64,000 nt of DNA from DATEDA01 sp963789885 (GCA_963789885.1 CAWBNB010000064.1:1-64000); one strand, 5' to 3'; shown: positions 1-9,605, numbered from the stretch's first letter. Notes: a model not told the origin generated them from the sequence alone. Numbers and translations: made by a program.

Positions 1-207
1 GGTGCGCAGCCTTCTCACTCTCTTGCCTCCGCATGTCGAACGCCGAGCGTCGTGAGCAACGTCTACCTCGACTGATAGGTCCCCGCAAGCCGAGGACGAG
101 CAGGCCCCACGAAGGCCGGGCCTGAGCCTGCCCGTCCCGCCGTTGCCACCAACGGCACGACGGTGATAAGTTGGCCGTTCGCAGGACAACCAAGGGAGGG
201 GTTTTAC

Positions 208-1165
208 ATGAATCGTTCGACTTGGATCGCAGCCTTGAGCGCCGCACTGACCTTTCCCGTGCTGGCCCAGACCGTCAAGGTGACGCCGCTCGGTGGCATC
301 GACGGCGAGTTCTGCCCGCAGGATCGGGCGTTGATCTTCGAGGACCCGAATGGCACGCGCATCCTCTACGACCCGGGCCGCACCGTCGCCGGCGCGAGTG
401 ATCCGCGGCTGGGCAAGATCGACATCATCCTCGTGACCCACATGCACGGCGACCACGTGGGAAACGCGCACAACAAGGCGCCGAACTCGGGCAGCTGTGA
501 CAAACCGGACACATCGGTCTCGGCCATGCCCAACTCCAACGCCGTGAATATCGCGCTCGCCAAGAAATCGAAGATCGTGACCGGCAGCGAGATGCCTCCC
601 TTTTTCGCGGCCAAGCTCAAGGCGAACGGCGGCGATCCCGCCAATTCGATCCTCACCCGCTTCGGCGGTAGCGTGACCATCAGCGGCGTGCGCATCGCTA
701 CGGTCGCGGCGCTGCACAGCAACGGCTTGGATCCCGACTACATCGGCGGCGAGCTCGGCAAGGCCATGAAGGAAGCGGGCATCGCCGGTGACGTGGGGCT
801 GGCGACCGGGTACGTGCTCCGGTTCAGCAACGGCCTTGTGGCCTATCTCTCCGGCGACACGGGCATCATCGCGGACCAGGAGGTGGTCGTGCGCAACCAT
901 TACAACGCGAAGCTCGCGGTCATGAACATGGGCGACGGCTTCAGCACGGGTCCGGTCGAGGCCGCCTACGTGATCAACGACCTCGTGAAGCCCGCGTCGG
1001 TGATCGCCTCGCACGCGAACGAAGTCGGCACCGTGGACGGCAAGGTGCGCCCAGGCAGCAAGACGAGACATCTTCATGAAGGCCGTCAAAGTGCCGGTAC
1101 ATATCCCGCTCTCGGGCAGGAGGATGGAGTTCGACGCAGCGGGGAAGTGCACCGCGGGGTGCTGA
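208..1165 (+). CDS. MBL-fold metallo-hydrolase, exported (C-terminal frameshift)
   Basis: A metallo-beta-lactamase-fold hydrolase that probably acts in the periplasm. The start at 208 follows a GGGAGGGG ribosome site and gives a signal peptide of about 20 residues ending in PVLA. The zinc-binding motif THMHGDH lies at residues 77-83, and further metal-site regions follow (LHSNG and YLSGDTG). Near 1063-1069 the frame breaks. The original frame runs on into low-quality sequence to 1179, but shifting by one base gives a sensible end, IFMKAVKVPVHIPLSGRRM and onward, stopping at 1165 (about 318 aa). The substrate cannot be told from sequence. Family assignment is firm and the frameshift is probably a sequence error. 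Confidence 0.82.
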
Positions 1166-1236
1166 TCCGGCTCGCCTGATAGCCGACCGTTCGGCGGGCC
1201 TGTACGTGACGCCTGACCCCTCCATCGAGCGAACAT

Positions 1237-1263
1237 CCAACAGCCTGCTTCGCCGGCTGTTGG
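1237..1263. terminator. Hairpin between convergent genes
   Basis: A perfect 9-bp inverted repeat, CCAACAGCC and GGCTGTTGG, with a 9-base loop. It lies between the end of the metallo-hydrolase and the end of the leftward methyltransferase. It has no T-tract, so it is only a possible bidirectional terminator. Confidence 0.4.
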
Positions 1264-1370
1264 GTGCCGCTCATGTCAGCCGTTGGGCCGCTCGCCCCGC
1301 CCGCGATGCGGCCGTCGAGCGAGCGGCCGCGCGCCTTACCTGAGACATGTGCCTCGGCGCTCACCGACGA

Positions 1371-2138
1371 TTACATCTTCCGTGCCACGATGAAGATGCG
1401 CAGGAACGGCAGCAAGGTCCTGCCGTCGGGACGCGCCGGATAGGCAGCCCGAAGCCGCTCACCGTAAATGCCGAGGAACTCCGGTTGCCGGGGTCGCTCG
1501 ATGCGATCAAGCACCGGGCGCAGCACCGAGCCCGTGAACCAGCTCAGCACCGGATCGTTGCCGTCGAGCACATGTAGATATTCGGTTTCCCAGATGTCGA
1601 GCATGGTTGCCTGCGGCGCCAGCCATTCGTAATAGCGGACCGGCTCGTGGGAAGGATTTTCACGAATCGCATCCGCCAAGGACGTCCAGGGGTGCTCGCG
1701 CACCAGCTCGAACAGGATCCGATGCGACGGATTGAGGTGCTGCCGCGGCATCTGAACCGCGAGGAAACCGCCGGATGCGACCTGGCTCAAGAGATGCGGG
1801 AAGAGAACCTGGTGATCATCGAGCCAGTGAAGGGCGGCGTTGGAGTACACCAGATCGGCCGGACTTTCGGCGTGCCACGTTGCAAGATCCGCCTGTTGCC
1901 AGGCGATGCCCGGGATCGCATTGGCCTTGGCGAGCATCTCCGGCGAGGCGTCGACTCCCGTGATGCGCGCCTGCGGCCAGCGCTCGGCGAGCAGCCGTGT
2001 GACGTTGCCGGGCCCGCAGCCCAGATCGTAAACGGTGCGCGCCTCCGCCAGCGGTATGCGCGCCATGAGATCCACCGCGGGCCGCAATCGATGGTCGGTG
2101 AACTTAAGATAGACATTCGGATCCCATGTGCTGGTCAT
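1371..2138 (-). CDS. tam: Trans-aconitate 2-methyltransferase-like
   Basis: A 255-aa class I SAM-dependent methyltransferase resembling Tam, which methylates trans-aconitate in the cytosol to relieve aconitase inhibition. The SAM-binding motif VYDLGCGPGN is at residues 36-45. It is followed by the acidic loop DASPEML and the motif YSNAALHWLDDH typical of Tam. The length matches the family (about 250-260 aa). The gene faces left, away from the D-hydroxyacid dehydrogenase at 2276. Assignment rests on recognised motif pattern; a related small-molecule methyltransferase is possible. Confidence 0.85.
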   Translation of the reverse strand: MTSTWDPNVYLKFTDHRLRPAVDLMARIPLAEARTVYDLGCGPGNVTRLLAERWPQARITGVDASPEMLAKANAIPGIAWQQADLATWHAESPADLVYSNAALHWLDDHQVLFPHLLSQVASGGFLAVQMPRQHLNPSHRILFELVREHPWTSLADAIRENPSHEPVRYYEWLAPQATMLDIWETEYLHVLDGNDPVLSWFTGSVLRPVLDRIERPRQPEFLGIYGERLRAAYPARPDGRTLLPFLRIFIVARKM

Positions 2139-2275
2139 ACCGACGCCTCACCTCAATTCAAACGCGCCAGTGTAGACCCGCCGCACCCGAGGAAGTGCAA
2201 GATGAACTGTAATGCGCTCCAGCACGATGCAGAGGTTGCAAGAAGCTCGGTTGCTCGTCGGGAGCACCATCAGAC

Positions 2276-3265
2276 ATGAAGGTCTCCATTCTCGACGACT
2301 ACCATGACACGCTTCGCACGCTCGACTGCTTCAAGAAGCTGTCGGGGCACGACATCAGGATCTGGAACGATCACGTCCAGGACGTCGATGCGCTGGCCGA
2401 GCGATTGCAGGATGCCGAAGTGCTGGTGCTGATACGCGAACGGACTCAGATCCGCGCGCCGCTGCTCGAGCGACTGGACAAGCTCAGGCTCATTAGTCAG
2501 CGCAGCGTCTATCCGCACATCGACATCGACGCCTGCACGCGGCTCGGCGTCATCGTTTCGTCGAGTCAGCACGCCGGCACGCCGTCGTATGCGGCCGCGG
2601 AGCTCACGTGGGCGCTGGTGCTTGCGGCGATGCGCCAGCTCCCGCAGCAGATGTCCGCGCTGAAGGCGGGAAAGTGGCAGATTGGCGTCGGCAACAGCCT
2701 CCGCGGCAAGACGCTCGGGGTCTACGGTTACGGCAGGATCGGAAGCGTCGTCGCGGGTTACGGCAAAGCGTTCGGGATGAACGTGCTGGTGTGGGCGCGC
2801 GAGCGCTCGCTCGAGCGGGCGCGAAGCGATGGTTATGCCGCGGCGCCCGGCAAGGACGCATTCTTCTCGGAGTGCGACGTCATTTCGCTCCACATGCGGC
2901 TGGTCGAAGGAACGCGCGGCATCGTGACCGCGGCCGATCTTGCCCGGATGAAACCGACGGCCCTGCTGGTCAATACCAGTCGCGCTCCGCTGATCGAGCC
3001 CGGCGCGTTGATCGCCGCCCTCAAAGCCGGGCGTCCCGGCATGGCTGCCGTCGACGTCTATGAAGAGGAGCCGGTAGCCGACACCGGAAATCCGCTGTTC
3101 CGGATGGACAACGTCGTGTGCACGCCGCACATCGGATATGTCACGCGCGACGAGTACGAAGTGCAGTTCTCGGACATATTCGACCAGATCGTCGGTTACG
3201 CGGCCGGCACACCCATCAATGTCGTGAATCCGGAAGTACTGGAAGGCCTGGACAAACGCCGCTAG
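2276..3265 (+). CDS. D-2-hydroxyacid dehydrogenase family protein
   Basis: An NAD(P)-dependent 2-hydroxyacid dehydrogenase of 329 aa that reduces 2-keto acids to D-2-hydroxyacids or the reverse. The Rossmann motif GYGRIG is at residues 151-156. The catalytic Arg (R236 in NTSRAP), Glu (E264 in VYEEEP) and His (H285 in TPHIGY) are all present. The N-terminal substrate domain is intact. The stop codon ends one base before the start codon of the following hydrolase at 3267, so the two are almost certainly co-transcribed. The particular substrate is unknown. Confidence 0.9.
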   Translation: MKVSILDDYHDTLRTLDCFKKLSGHDIRIWNDHVQDVDALAERLQDAEVLVLIRERTQIRAPLLERLDKLRLISQRSVYPHIDIDACTRLGVIVSSSQHAGTPSYAAAELTWALVLAAMRQLPQQMSALKAGKWQIGVGNSLRGKTLGVYGYGRIGSVVAGYGKAFGMNVLVWARERSLERARSDGYAAAPGKDAFFSECDVISLHMRLVEGTRGIVTAADLARMKPTALLVNTSRAPLIEPGALIAALKAGRPGMAAVDVYEEEPVADTGNPLFRMDNVVCTPHIGYVTRDEYEVQFSDIFDQIVGYAAGTPINVVNPEVLEGLDKRR

Positions 3266-3266
3266 C

Positions 3267-4064
3267 ATGCAGCAGCTGACCCCCTTCTTCCGTGAAGCCG
3301 GTGCAGGTCGCGGCGTAGTTTGTCTGCACTCGAACGCGAGCAATTCGGGTCAGTGGCGCGCGCTGATGGAAGTCCTGGCGCCGAAGTTCCGCGTGCTGGC
3401 CCCGGATTCGTACGGCGCGGGCAAGAGTCCCGCGTGGCCAACGGACCGGCCCGTCCGGCTCCGCGACGAGGCTGCGCTCGTAGAGCCGGTCTTTGCTTTG
3501 GCCGGAGAGCCCTTTGCGCTGGTCGGGCATTCGTACGGCGCCGCGGTGGCGCTCATTGCCGCGCTCGCTCAACCGCATCGTGTTCGCGCGCTGGCTCTGT
3601 ACGAACCCACCTTGTTCGCGCTGCTCGACGCCGAGTCGCCTCCGCCGAACGAGGCCGACGGCATTCGCGCGGCCGTCGCCGGAGCCGCCGCCGCGCTCGA
3701 CGCCGGCGACACCGCCAGAGCAGCCGAGTGGTTCATCGATTTCTGGATGGGCCCGGGCGCCTGGGCACGCACACCCGAACCGCGCAAGGGCCCCATAGCC
3801 AGTTCCATCGTCAACGTTCGCGGCTGGGCAGGCGCATTGCTCGGTGAACCCACTCCGCTGGAGGCCTTTGCCGCGCTGGACGTTCCGGTGCTCTTCATGA
3901 TCGGGAAAGACTCTCCGGCGTCGTCCCTCGGCGTTGCCCGGCTACTGACAAAAACGCTTCCCCGGGTGGAGGTCATCGAGTTCGAAGGACTCGGGCACAT
4001 GGGTCCCGTTACCCACCCTGACGTCGTCAATGCAGCCATTTCCCGCTTCCTGGAACGCGGCTGA
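3267..4064 (+). CDS. Alpha/beta hydrolase
   Basis: A 265-aa cytosolic alpha/beta-hydrolase-fold enzyme without a signal peptide. The nucleophile elbow GHSYG puts the catalytic Ser at residue 89. The oxyanion-side motif HSNASNSGQW is at 21-30, the acid residue is likely in MIGKDSP, and the catalytic His is in GLGHMGP near the C-terminus. It follows the 2-hydroxyacid dehydrogenase with a one-base gap, which suggests both act on the same small carboxylic acid or ester route. The substrate is not determinable. Confidence 0.88.
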   Translation: MQQLTPFFREAGAGRGVVCLHSNASNSGQWRALMEVLAPKFRVLAPDSYGAGKSPAWPTDRPVRLRDEAALVEPVFALAGEPFALVGHSYGAAVALIAALAQPHRVRALALYEPTLFALLDAESPPPNEADGIRAAVAGAAAALDAGDTARAAEWFIDFWMGPGAWARTPEPRKGPIASSIVNVRGWAGALLGEPTPLEAFAALDVPVLFMIGKDSPASSLGVARLLTKTLPRVEVIEFEGLGHMGPVTHPDVVNAAISRFLERG

Positions 4065-4095
4065 GCCCTTCGCTACCGACTTCTGTCAGGCTTGA

Positions 4096-4112
4096 CGGTC
4101 CCGGAGGGACCG
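4096..4112 (+). terminator. Short hairpin downstream of hydrolase
   Basis: A perfect 7-bp inverted repeat, CGGTCCC and GGGACCG, with a 3-base GGA loop. It lies 32 bases after the hydrolase stop and 75 bases before the next start. There is no T-run. It could attenuate read-through into the ModA-like gene. Confidence 0.35.
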
Positions 4113-4186
4113 GTCATGTTGGACCCTGGTTCAGCCCCTTCGCCGCGGGCCGATTGTCGGCGACCCATCACATGGTGAGGACTGCT

Positions 4187-4951
4187 ATGGCAGCGCAATC
4201 GAAAGCGTCGTTCGTTGCAATCTTGCTGGCCGCAGGGATGGCGATCGGGGCGACCACGGCACAGGCCGCGGAAGTCAAGCTGATCGGGTCGGCCGCGGTC
4301 AAGGAGGCCGTTATCGATCTCATACCGGCGTTCGAAAAGGCGAGCGGCCACAAGGTCACCACCATCTGGGCCGGTACCGAAGCGATCACCAAACGGATCA
4401 GCGGCGGCGAGGTGGTCGACGTCGTCCTCATCGCGGCCCCCAATATCGACAAGCTGATTGCCGCAGGAAAGCTGGCAGCGGGCAGCCGGGCCGACATAGC
4501 GAAGTCCGGCATCGGCGTTGCGGTTCGCGCCGGCCTGCCGAAGCCGGACATCTCCTCCGGCGAAGCGGTCAAGAACGCCGTGCTGGCGGCGAAATCGGTC
4601 GCCTATTCTTCGGGGCCGAGCGGCTTCTATCTGGCCGACCTGTTCCGGAAGATGGGGATCGCCGATCAGATCAAGGACAAGGTGAAGCAGACTCCGTCCG
4701 GCGTCCAGGTCGGCGAGGTGGTGGCGCGCGGCGACGCCGATCTCGGGTTCCAGCAAGTGAGCGAGCTGCTCCACCTCAAGGGCATCCAGTACCTCGGGCC
4801 GCTGCCGTCCGACATCCAGCACGTCACGGTGTTCTCCGCCGGCCTGCACAGCGCCGCGCCGCAGCCGGACGCGGCCAAGGCGCTGGTGAAATTCCTCACC
4901 GGACCGGAGGCGGGTGCCAGCATCAGAAAGACCGGAATGGAGCCTGGTTGA
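4187..4951 (+). CDS. ModA-like extracellular substrate-binding protein
   Basis: A periplasmic binding protein of the molybdate/tungstate (ModA-like) class. The start at 4187 is preceded by GGTGAGG; an ATG at 4172 and a TTG at 4154 are in frame but less likely. The signal peptide ends near TTAQA. The mature protein begins AEVKLIGSAAVKEAVIDL, with the typical ModA N-terminus followed by FEKASGH and GTEAI. It ends with the family's ALVKFLTGPEAG segment. No ABC permease or ATPase lies beside it, so this is an orphan receptor. Many such proteins in betaproteobacteria are annotated as molybdate-binding but the ligand is unproven. Confidence 0.8.
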   Translation: MAAQSKASFVAILLAAGMAIGATTAQAAEVKLIGSAAVKEAVIDLIPAFEKASGHKVTTIWAGTEAITKRISGGEVVDVVLIAAPNIDKLIAAGKLAAGSRADIAKSGIGVAVRAGLPKPDISSGEAVKNAVLAAKSVAYSSGPSGFYLADLFRKMGIADQIKDKVKQTPSGVQVGEVVARGDADLGFQQVSELLHLKGIQYLGPLPSDIQHVTVFSAGLHSAAPQPDAAKALVKFLTGPEAGASIRKTGMEPG

Positions 4952-5053
4952 CGTTCGTCCGACGCGCTCAGACCGCTGAACGCCAAGCGGCCCGGTCGCC
5001 GCCCGTGCCGCCGAGCCCCGGTGTCGGCTGTCAACAAAGGAGCTGATCCGTCA

Positions 5054-5440
5054 ATGGCCGTCCGCATCGTCCGCCTCGGCACCGACCGATTTCCCGGCGA
5101 GGGCCTCCGCCTCGGCACCGTACGGCGTCCGCCGCGCGGGGTCGCGAAGAAGGACTATTCGTCGAAGAACTTCTACGACGTCTGGCTGCCGACCCTAGCG
5201 CCGAGCGCCGGGACGGTGAAGCTCGCCCAGGGCGCGAAGACCGAGCGCGACTGGGACCGCTTCAAGAGGAAGTACCGGGCGGAGATGGGGGCGCCGGAGA
5301 ACAGGCCGACACTCGATCTGCTCGTAGCCCTCTCCCATACGACCAATTTCTCGGTCGGCTGTTACTGCGAAGACGAAGCCCACTGCCACCGGTCCGTGCT
5401 GCGCACGCTGCTCGTCGAGCGCGGTGCGGCGGTGATATGA
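5054..5440 (+). CDS. DUF488 family protein
   Basis: A 128-aa cytosolic protein of the DUF488 family, whose biochemical role is not established. The start at 5054 follows an AAAGGAG ribosome site; an upstream in-frame codon at 5021 lacks one. The family-defining C-terminal motif GCYCEDEAHCHRSVL has two Cys residues and a Cys-His pair suited to metal or nucleic-acid binding. The N-terminal IVRLGTDR and the PPRGV segment are also typical. It stands alone, ending in a strong hairpin immediately after the stop codon. Confidence 0.85.
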   Translation: MAVRIVRLGTDRFPGEGLRLGTVRRPPRGVAKKDYSSKNFYDVWLPTLAPSAGTVKLAQGAKTERDWDRFKRKYRAEMGAPENRPTLDLLVALSHTTNFSVGCYCEDEAHCHRSVLRTLLVERGAAVI

Positions 5441-5470
5441 AGCGGACGCGCCGCAGCCGGCGCGTCCGCT
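5441..5470. terminator. Strong bidirectional hairpin terminator
   Basis: A perfect 13-bp inverted repeat, AGCGGACGCGCCG and CGGCGCGTCCGCT, with a 4-base loop. It begins directly after the DUF488 stop codon and lies 17 bases beyond the leftward molybdenum-subunit stop. The placement between convergent genes suits a shared terminator, although no T-tract is present. Confidence 0.65.
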
Positions 5471-5487
5471 CAACCGACTCCCCGTCC

Positions 5488-7971
5488 CTAGCGTTCCTTC
5501 GCCCGCACCAGCGCGCGCACCCGCTTGGGCGTGAGCGGCAGCTCGTCGACCTTCACGCCGTACGGGCTGAGCGCATCCTCGACCGCGCTCGACAGCGCAC
5601 CCGGCGCGCCCATCCGCCCGCCCTCCCCGCCGCCCTTGATGCCGTACTCGGTGAACGGCGACGGCGTCTCGACGTGCCCGACGCGGATCTGCTCCGGCAT
5701 CTCGCGCAGCGTCGGGATCAGGTAGTCGGCGAACGTCGCGGTCAGGAGCTGCCCGGCCTCGTCGTAGTAGAAGTGCTCGTAGATCGCGCTGCCGATCCCT
5801 TGCGCCGTGCCGCCGCGGATGTGCCCCGCGAGCGTCATCGGATTCACCACCGTTCCGGCATCGTGCACGGCGACGTAGTCGAGGATCTTGATCTTCCCGG
5901 TCTTCGGATCGACCTCGACCAGCGCCAGGTGGCACATGTGGCCCATGATCGGGTAGAAGATCCCGAGGTGCGACCGGTCGTTCGCCGGCATCGTCGTGAG
6001 CGGATGGTCGTACACGTAGCTCGCCTCGAGCCCGCTCGAGTACTCGTCGCCGTCGGGCAGGCTCAGCCGGAAGTAGTGCGCGAAGATCGCGACCTCGCCG
6101 ATCGTCTTCTCCATCCCCGGCACGCCCTTCACGCCGATCTTCCCTTCGCGGAACTCGAGATCGCTCGGCTTCGCCTCGAGCATCTTGCCGGCGATGCGCA
6201 GCATCTTCTCCTTGAGCTTCATCGACGCGCCGACGATCGCGCCGGCGATCATCACGGTGAAGCGGCTCCCGCCCGGTCCGGTCGAGTTGAACCCGCTGTT
6301 GGTGTCGGCGTAGACGATGTTGACGTTCGCCGGATCGGTCTGGAACTGCTCGGCCACGATCTGCGTCGCCATCGTCTCCGGGCTGTTGCCCCAGAACGGC
6401 GATCCGAGCGTGACCTGGATGCAGCCCGTGGGGTCGATCCGGATCTGCGTGCTCTCCGGCGAGCTCGTGAGCTGGAAGCCGGGGTTGTCGGTCGGATTGA
6501 GCGACCAGAACTCGGTGGCGCTGAACACGCTCCGCTCCTGGCAGCTCGCGACGCCGATGCCGATGCAGCGTCCCTCCGCGCGGCCCTTCGCCTGGATCTC
6601 CTTCCATTTCTCGAGGTTCGCGATCTTGACGGCCTCGTCCATGACCGCGGGGTAGTTCCCGCTGTCGTAGACGTTCCCCGACGGGATCACGTACGGGAAC
6701 TGGTCGGGCTGGATCAGGTTCTTCCGCCGGATCTCGAACGGATCCATCTTCAGCGCGTCGGCGCCCGCGTCGACCATCCGCTCGATCATCCAGTTCGTCA
6801 CCTCGGAGCCGAAGCCGCGATAAGCGCCCTGCTGGCACTTGTTCGTCATCACCGCGACGAGCTCCATCTCGACGCTGTTGATCCGGTACGGGCCGACGAT
6901 CTGGCACAGCGAGTTGCCGTGCGTGCCGTAGCCGAACTGGAGGTACGCGCCGTAGTCGTCGATCACCTGGAACTTCAGGGCGAGGATCGTCCCGTCCTTC
7001 TTCAGCGCGAGCTTGCAGCGATAGAGGCGGTCGGAGCCGTGGTTGTCGCAGCTCGTCGTGCTGTCGATCCGGTCCTCGAGATACTTGACCGGCCGCCCGC
7101 ACGCGCGCGCGAGCGTCGCGGTGAGCGTGAGCACCTTGTGCGGGAACAGCTTGCTGCCGAAGCTGCCGCCGGTGGTTACCGGGATCAGGTTGAACTTGTG
7201 CGCCGGAACGCCGAGCGACGCGCCCACGAGCCAGCCGACGTAGTTGACGAACGAGCTGTTGCCGTAGACGTTGAACTTGCCGGTGCCCGACTGGTACTCG
7301 GCGACCGCGCCCACCGTCTCGAGCGGCTGCCCGCCCGAGCGCGGCCAGCGGAGCTTCCGCTCGACGACGAGATCGGCCTTGGCGAAGTCGTCCGCGACCG
7401 GCCCGAAGCTGAACGTCTTGCGGTACGCGAGGTTGGTCGGCCCGCGCTCCGGATGCAGCACCGCGTCGCCGGTCGAGTTGATGGCGGCCTCCGGGTCGAT
7501 CACTACCGGCAGGTCCTCGTACTCGACCGCGATCAGGTCGCAGGCGTCCTCGGCGATGTAGCGCGTCTCGGCGACCACCGCCGCGACCGCCTCGCCCACG
7601 TGGCGCACCCGGTCGACGGCGATGCAGTACTGCACCACCGGCGGGCTCGCGAACTGCGCGGTCGGCCCGGTGACCTTCTTCGCGTCCTCGCCGGTCATCA
7701 CCAGGAGCACGCCCGGAAGCGCGGCGGCCTTCGACACGTCGATGCGCTTGATCCGCGCGTGCGCGCGATCGCTCCGCAGCACCGCCGCGTGCGCCATGTT
7801 CGGGAGCTTGATGTCGTCGATGTAGCCGCCCTGCCCGGTGAGCAGCCGCGGGTCCTCGACCCGCTTCATGTTCTTGCCGATCCACTTGTAGTCGGACTTC
7901 GGCTTCTCCCGCTGCCGGCTCGGGGGGATGTAGCCCTCGGCGGGGATGTGCTTCGGGATGTACGCGGTCAT
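5488..7971 (-). CDS. Molybdenum hydroxylase large subunit (CoxL/XdhB-like)
   Basis: The catalytic molybdopterin subunit (827 aa) of a xanthine-dehydrogenase/aerobic CO-dehydrogenase family enzyme. The start at 7971 is set by an ATGA overlap with the stop of the 2Fe-2S subunit. The N-terminal a/b hammerhead domain (residues about 30-150) and two Mo-cofactor domains are intact, with GGSFGSK and GAYRGFGSE. The active-site loop reads AYRGFGS at residues 383-389. This is not the AYxCSFR loop of true form I CO dehydrogenase, so CO oxidation is not supported. The substrate is more likely an aromatic or N-heterocyclic compound or an aldehyde. The downstream end abuts a hairpin. Confidence 0.9.
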   Translation of the reverse strand: MTAYIPKHIPAEGYIPPSRQREKPKSDYKWIGKNMKRVEDPRLLTGQGGYIDDIKLPNMAHAAVLRSDRAHARIKRIDVSKAAALPGVLLVMTGEDAKKVTGPTAQFASPPVVQYCIAVDRVRHVGEAVAAVVAETRYIAEDACDLIAVEYEDLPVVIDPEAAINSTGDAVLHPERGPTNLAYRKTFSFGPVADDFAKADLVVERKLRWPRSGGQPLETVGAVAEYQSGTGKFNVYGNSSFVNYVGWLVGASLGVPAHKFNLIPVTTGGSFGSKLFPHKVLTLTATLARACGRPVKYLEDRIDSTTSCDNHGSDRLYRCKLALKKDGTILALKFQVIDDYGAYLQFGYGTHGNSLCQIVGPYRINSVEMELVAVMTNKCQQGAYRGFGSEVTNWMIERMVDAGADALKMDPFEIRRKNLIQPDQFPYVIPSGNVYDSGNYPAVMDEAVKIANLEKWKEIQAKGRAEGRCIGIGVASCQERSVFSATEFWSLNPTDNPGFQLTSSPESTQIRIDPTGCIQVTLGSPFWGNSPETMATQIVAEQFQTDPANVNIVYADTNSGFNSTGPGGSRFTVMIAGAIVGASMKLKEKMLRIAGKMLEAKPSDLEFREGKIGVKGVPGMEKTIGEVAIFAHYFRLSLPDGDEYSSGLEASYVYDHPLTTMPANDRSHLGIFYPIMGHMCHLALVEVDPKTGKIKILDYVAVHDAGTVVNPMTLAGHIRGGTAQGIGSAIYEHFYYDEAGQLLTATFADYLIPTLREMPEQIRVGHVETPSPFTEYGIKGGGEGGRMGAPGALSSAVEDALSPYGVKVDELPLTPKRVRALVRAKER

Positions 7972-8453
7972 TTGCGGGCCTCCTTGCTCAGGGCCACCGC
8001 CGCCTGCACGGCCTCGACGATGTTGTAGTAGCCGGTGCAGCGGCACAGGTTGCTCGACACCGCCTCGCGGATCTCCTCGACCGACGGGTTCGGGTTGCGC
8101 TCGAGGAGCTCGGTCGCGACCATCAGCATCCCCGGCGTGCAGAACCCGCACTGCAGCCCGTGCTTCTCCCAGAACGCCTGCTGCAGCGGGCTCATCGCGC
8201 CGTTCTTCGCCAGGCCCTCGACCGTGCGCACCTCGGCGCCGTCGACCTGGGCGGCGAACACGAGACACGAGCGGGCGGACTGGCCGTCGAGCAGCACGGT
8301 GCACGTGCCGCAGACGCCGTGCTCGCACCCGACGTGCGTGCCCTTCAGCTCGAGCTCCTCGCGCAGGAAATCGGACAGGAGCATGCGCGGCTCGACCGTG
8401 CGCGTGTACGCCTTCCCGTTCACGCGGACGTTGACCGTGACGGACTTCGACAT
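7968..8453 (-). CDS. Molybdenum hydroxylase 2Fe-2S subunit (CoxS-like)
   Basis: The small iron-sulfur subunit (161 aa) that passes electrons from the molybdenum centre to FAD. The plant-type ferredoxin cluster uses C43, C48, C51 and C63 (CEHGVCGTC). The second cluster, in the helical domain, uses C102, C105, C137 and C139 (CGFC and CRC). Its stop overlaps the large-subunit start by four bases, and it follows the FAD subunit by 17 bases, giving the order M-S-L. All eight cluster cysteines are present. Confidence 0.94.
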   Translation of the reverse strand: MSKSVTVNVRVNGKAYTRTVEPRMLLSDFLREELELKGTHVGCEHGVCGTCTVLLDGQSARSCLVFAAQVDGAEVRTVEGLAKNGAMSPLQQAFWEKHGLQCGFCTPGMLMVATELLERNPNPSVEEIREAVSSNLCRCTGYYNIVEAVQAAVALSKEARK

Positions 8454-8470
8454 GGCATCTCCTCCGTGCG

Positions 8471-9334
8471 CTACTTGCAGCGGGACCGCGCGGACTTGAG
8501 CGCGCGCTCGACGAGCGTCGCGACGAGGTCGCGCTTGAACTCCGCGTCCGCGTGATAGGACGCGTCGGGCCTGACCGAGCTCCGCGCGAGCGCCGCCGCC
8601 TTCGCGATCTGCGCGTCGTCGAGCGGCTTGCCCGTCAGGACGCCCTCGGCATCGGCAAGGCGCGACGCCCGGTCGCCCATCCCGGCGACGGCGAGCGCGG
8701 CCTGCGAGCAGGCGCCGCCGGCGAGCGTCGCGGTCGCGGCGATCGCCGCCATCGCGAAATCGCCCTTCCGGTTCGCCTCCTCCTCGAACGCCCAGCCCTG
8801 CCCGGCCGGCGCGAGCGGGATGCGGATCTCGGTCACGAGCTCGCCCGGCCGCAGCGCCGTCTGCATCGGGCCGACGAAGAAGTCCTTCGCGGCGATCCGG
8901 CGCTCCTCCTTTGCGCTTTTCGCGACGACGACCGCGTTCGTCGCCGCGAGCACCGCCGGCATCTCGGAGGCCGGATCGGCGTGGCTGATGTTGCCGCCGA
9001 TCGTGCCGCGGTTGCGGATCGGCTTGTGCGCGACGTGCCGATACGCTTCGGTCATGAGCGGGCAGTGCCGCGCGACGACCTCCGAGTCGTGCAGCGCGCT
9101 GTGCCGCGCGAGCGCGCCGATCGCGAGCTCCTTGCCGTCGACGCGGACGTAGTCGAGGTCGGGCACCCGGTTGATGTCGACCAGCACCGCCGGTCGCACC
9201 ACGCGCAGGTTCAGCATCGGCACGAGGCTCTGGCCGCCGGCAAGGACCTTCGCGTCGCCGCCGTGCCGGCCGAGCACCTGCAGCGCGTCGGCAAGGCTCG
9301 TCGCTCGGACGTACTCGAATGCGGGGGGTTTCAT
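8471..9334 (-). CDS. Molybdenum hydroxylase FAD subunit (CoxM-like)
   Basis: The medium FAD-binding subunit (287 aa) of the CoxMSL-type enzyme, carrying electrons from the iron-sulfur subunit toward the acceptor. The start at 9334 has an excellent AGGAGGAAAGG ribosome site. FAD-binding motifs AGGQSLVP (residues about 32-39) and the second TIGGNISHADP motif are intact. The C-terminal CO_deh_flav_C-type domain is also present. It is the first gene of the leftward operon, and the 265-base gap to the divergent MoxR gene should hold the promoters for both directions. Confidence 0.93.
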   Translation of the reverse strand: MKPPAFEYVRATSLADALQVLGRHGGDAKVLAGGQSLVPMLNLRVVRPAVLVDINRVPDLDYVRVDGKELAIGALARHSALHDSEVVARHCPLMTEAYRHVAHKPIRNRGTIGGNISHADPASEMPAVLAATNAVVVAKSAKEERRIAAKDFFVGPMQTALRPGELVTEIRIPLAPAGQGWAFEEEANRKGDFAMAAIAATATLAGGACSQAALAVAGMGDRASRLADAEGVLTGKPLDDAQIAKAAALARSSVRPDASYHADAEFKRDLVATLVERALKSARSRCK

Positions 9335-9605
9335 CCTTTCCTCCTTGCCTCGCGCGGGGCGGGTTGCGGCGGGTGGGGCGAACGATCTCGCGATTGAATC
9401 GACCTGGGATCGGGCGCGGGAGCGCGCACGACGAAGGCGGCCAGTAAAGCACTCCGCGATTGCTTTGACAATCGCCGTATCGTGCTGCGACGCGGCAGCG
9501 GGATGACGCGAATGACAGAACTGCGCGTGCGATGACGCCGGGGTGGGCGCGGCTTGCCCGAAGCGCGCGACCGGGTACACTTGATCGGACAGCACCGGAG
9601 TGGCC

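Noticed and set aside
1..75. A frame open from the window edge to a TGA at 73-75.
   Set aside because: Only 24 codons are visible and they match nothing; cannot tell a gene end from chance.
5195..8028. Very long open frames on both strands over the coxL gene (896 aa leftward in another frame, 863 aa rightward).
   Set aside because: They are Arg/Ala/Gly-rich translations of GC-rich codons and match no family, while coxL itself has clear domains.
7971..8328. A 119-codon upstream extension of the Mo subunit frame.
   Set aside because: It runs through the 2Fe-2S subunit gene in the wrong frame; the ATGA overlap at 7968-7971 sets the true start.
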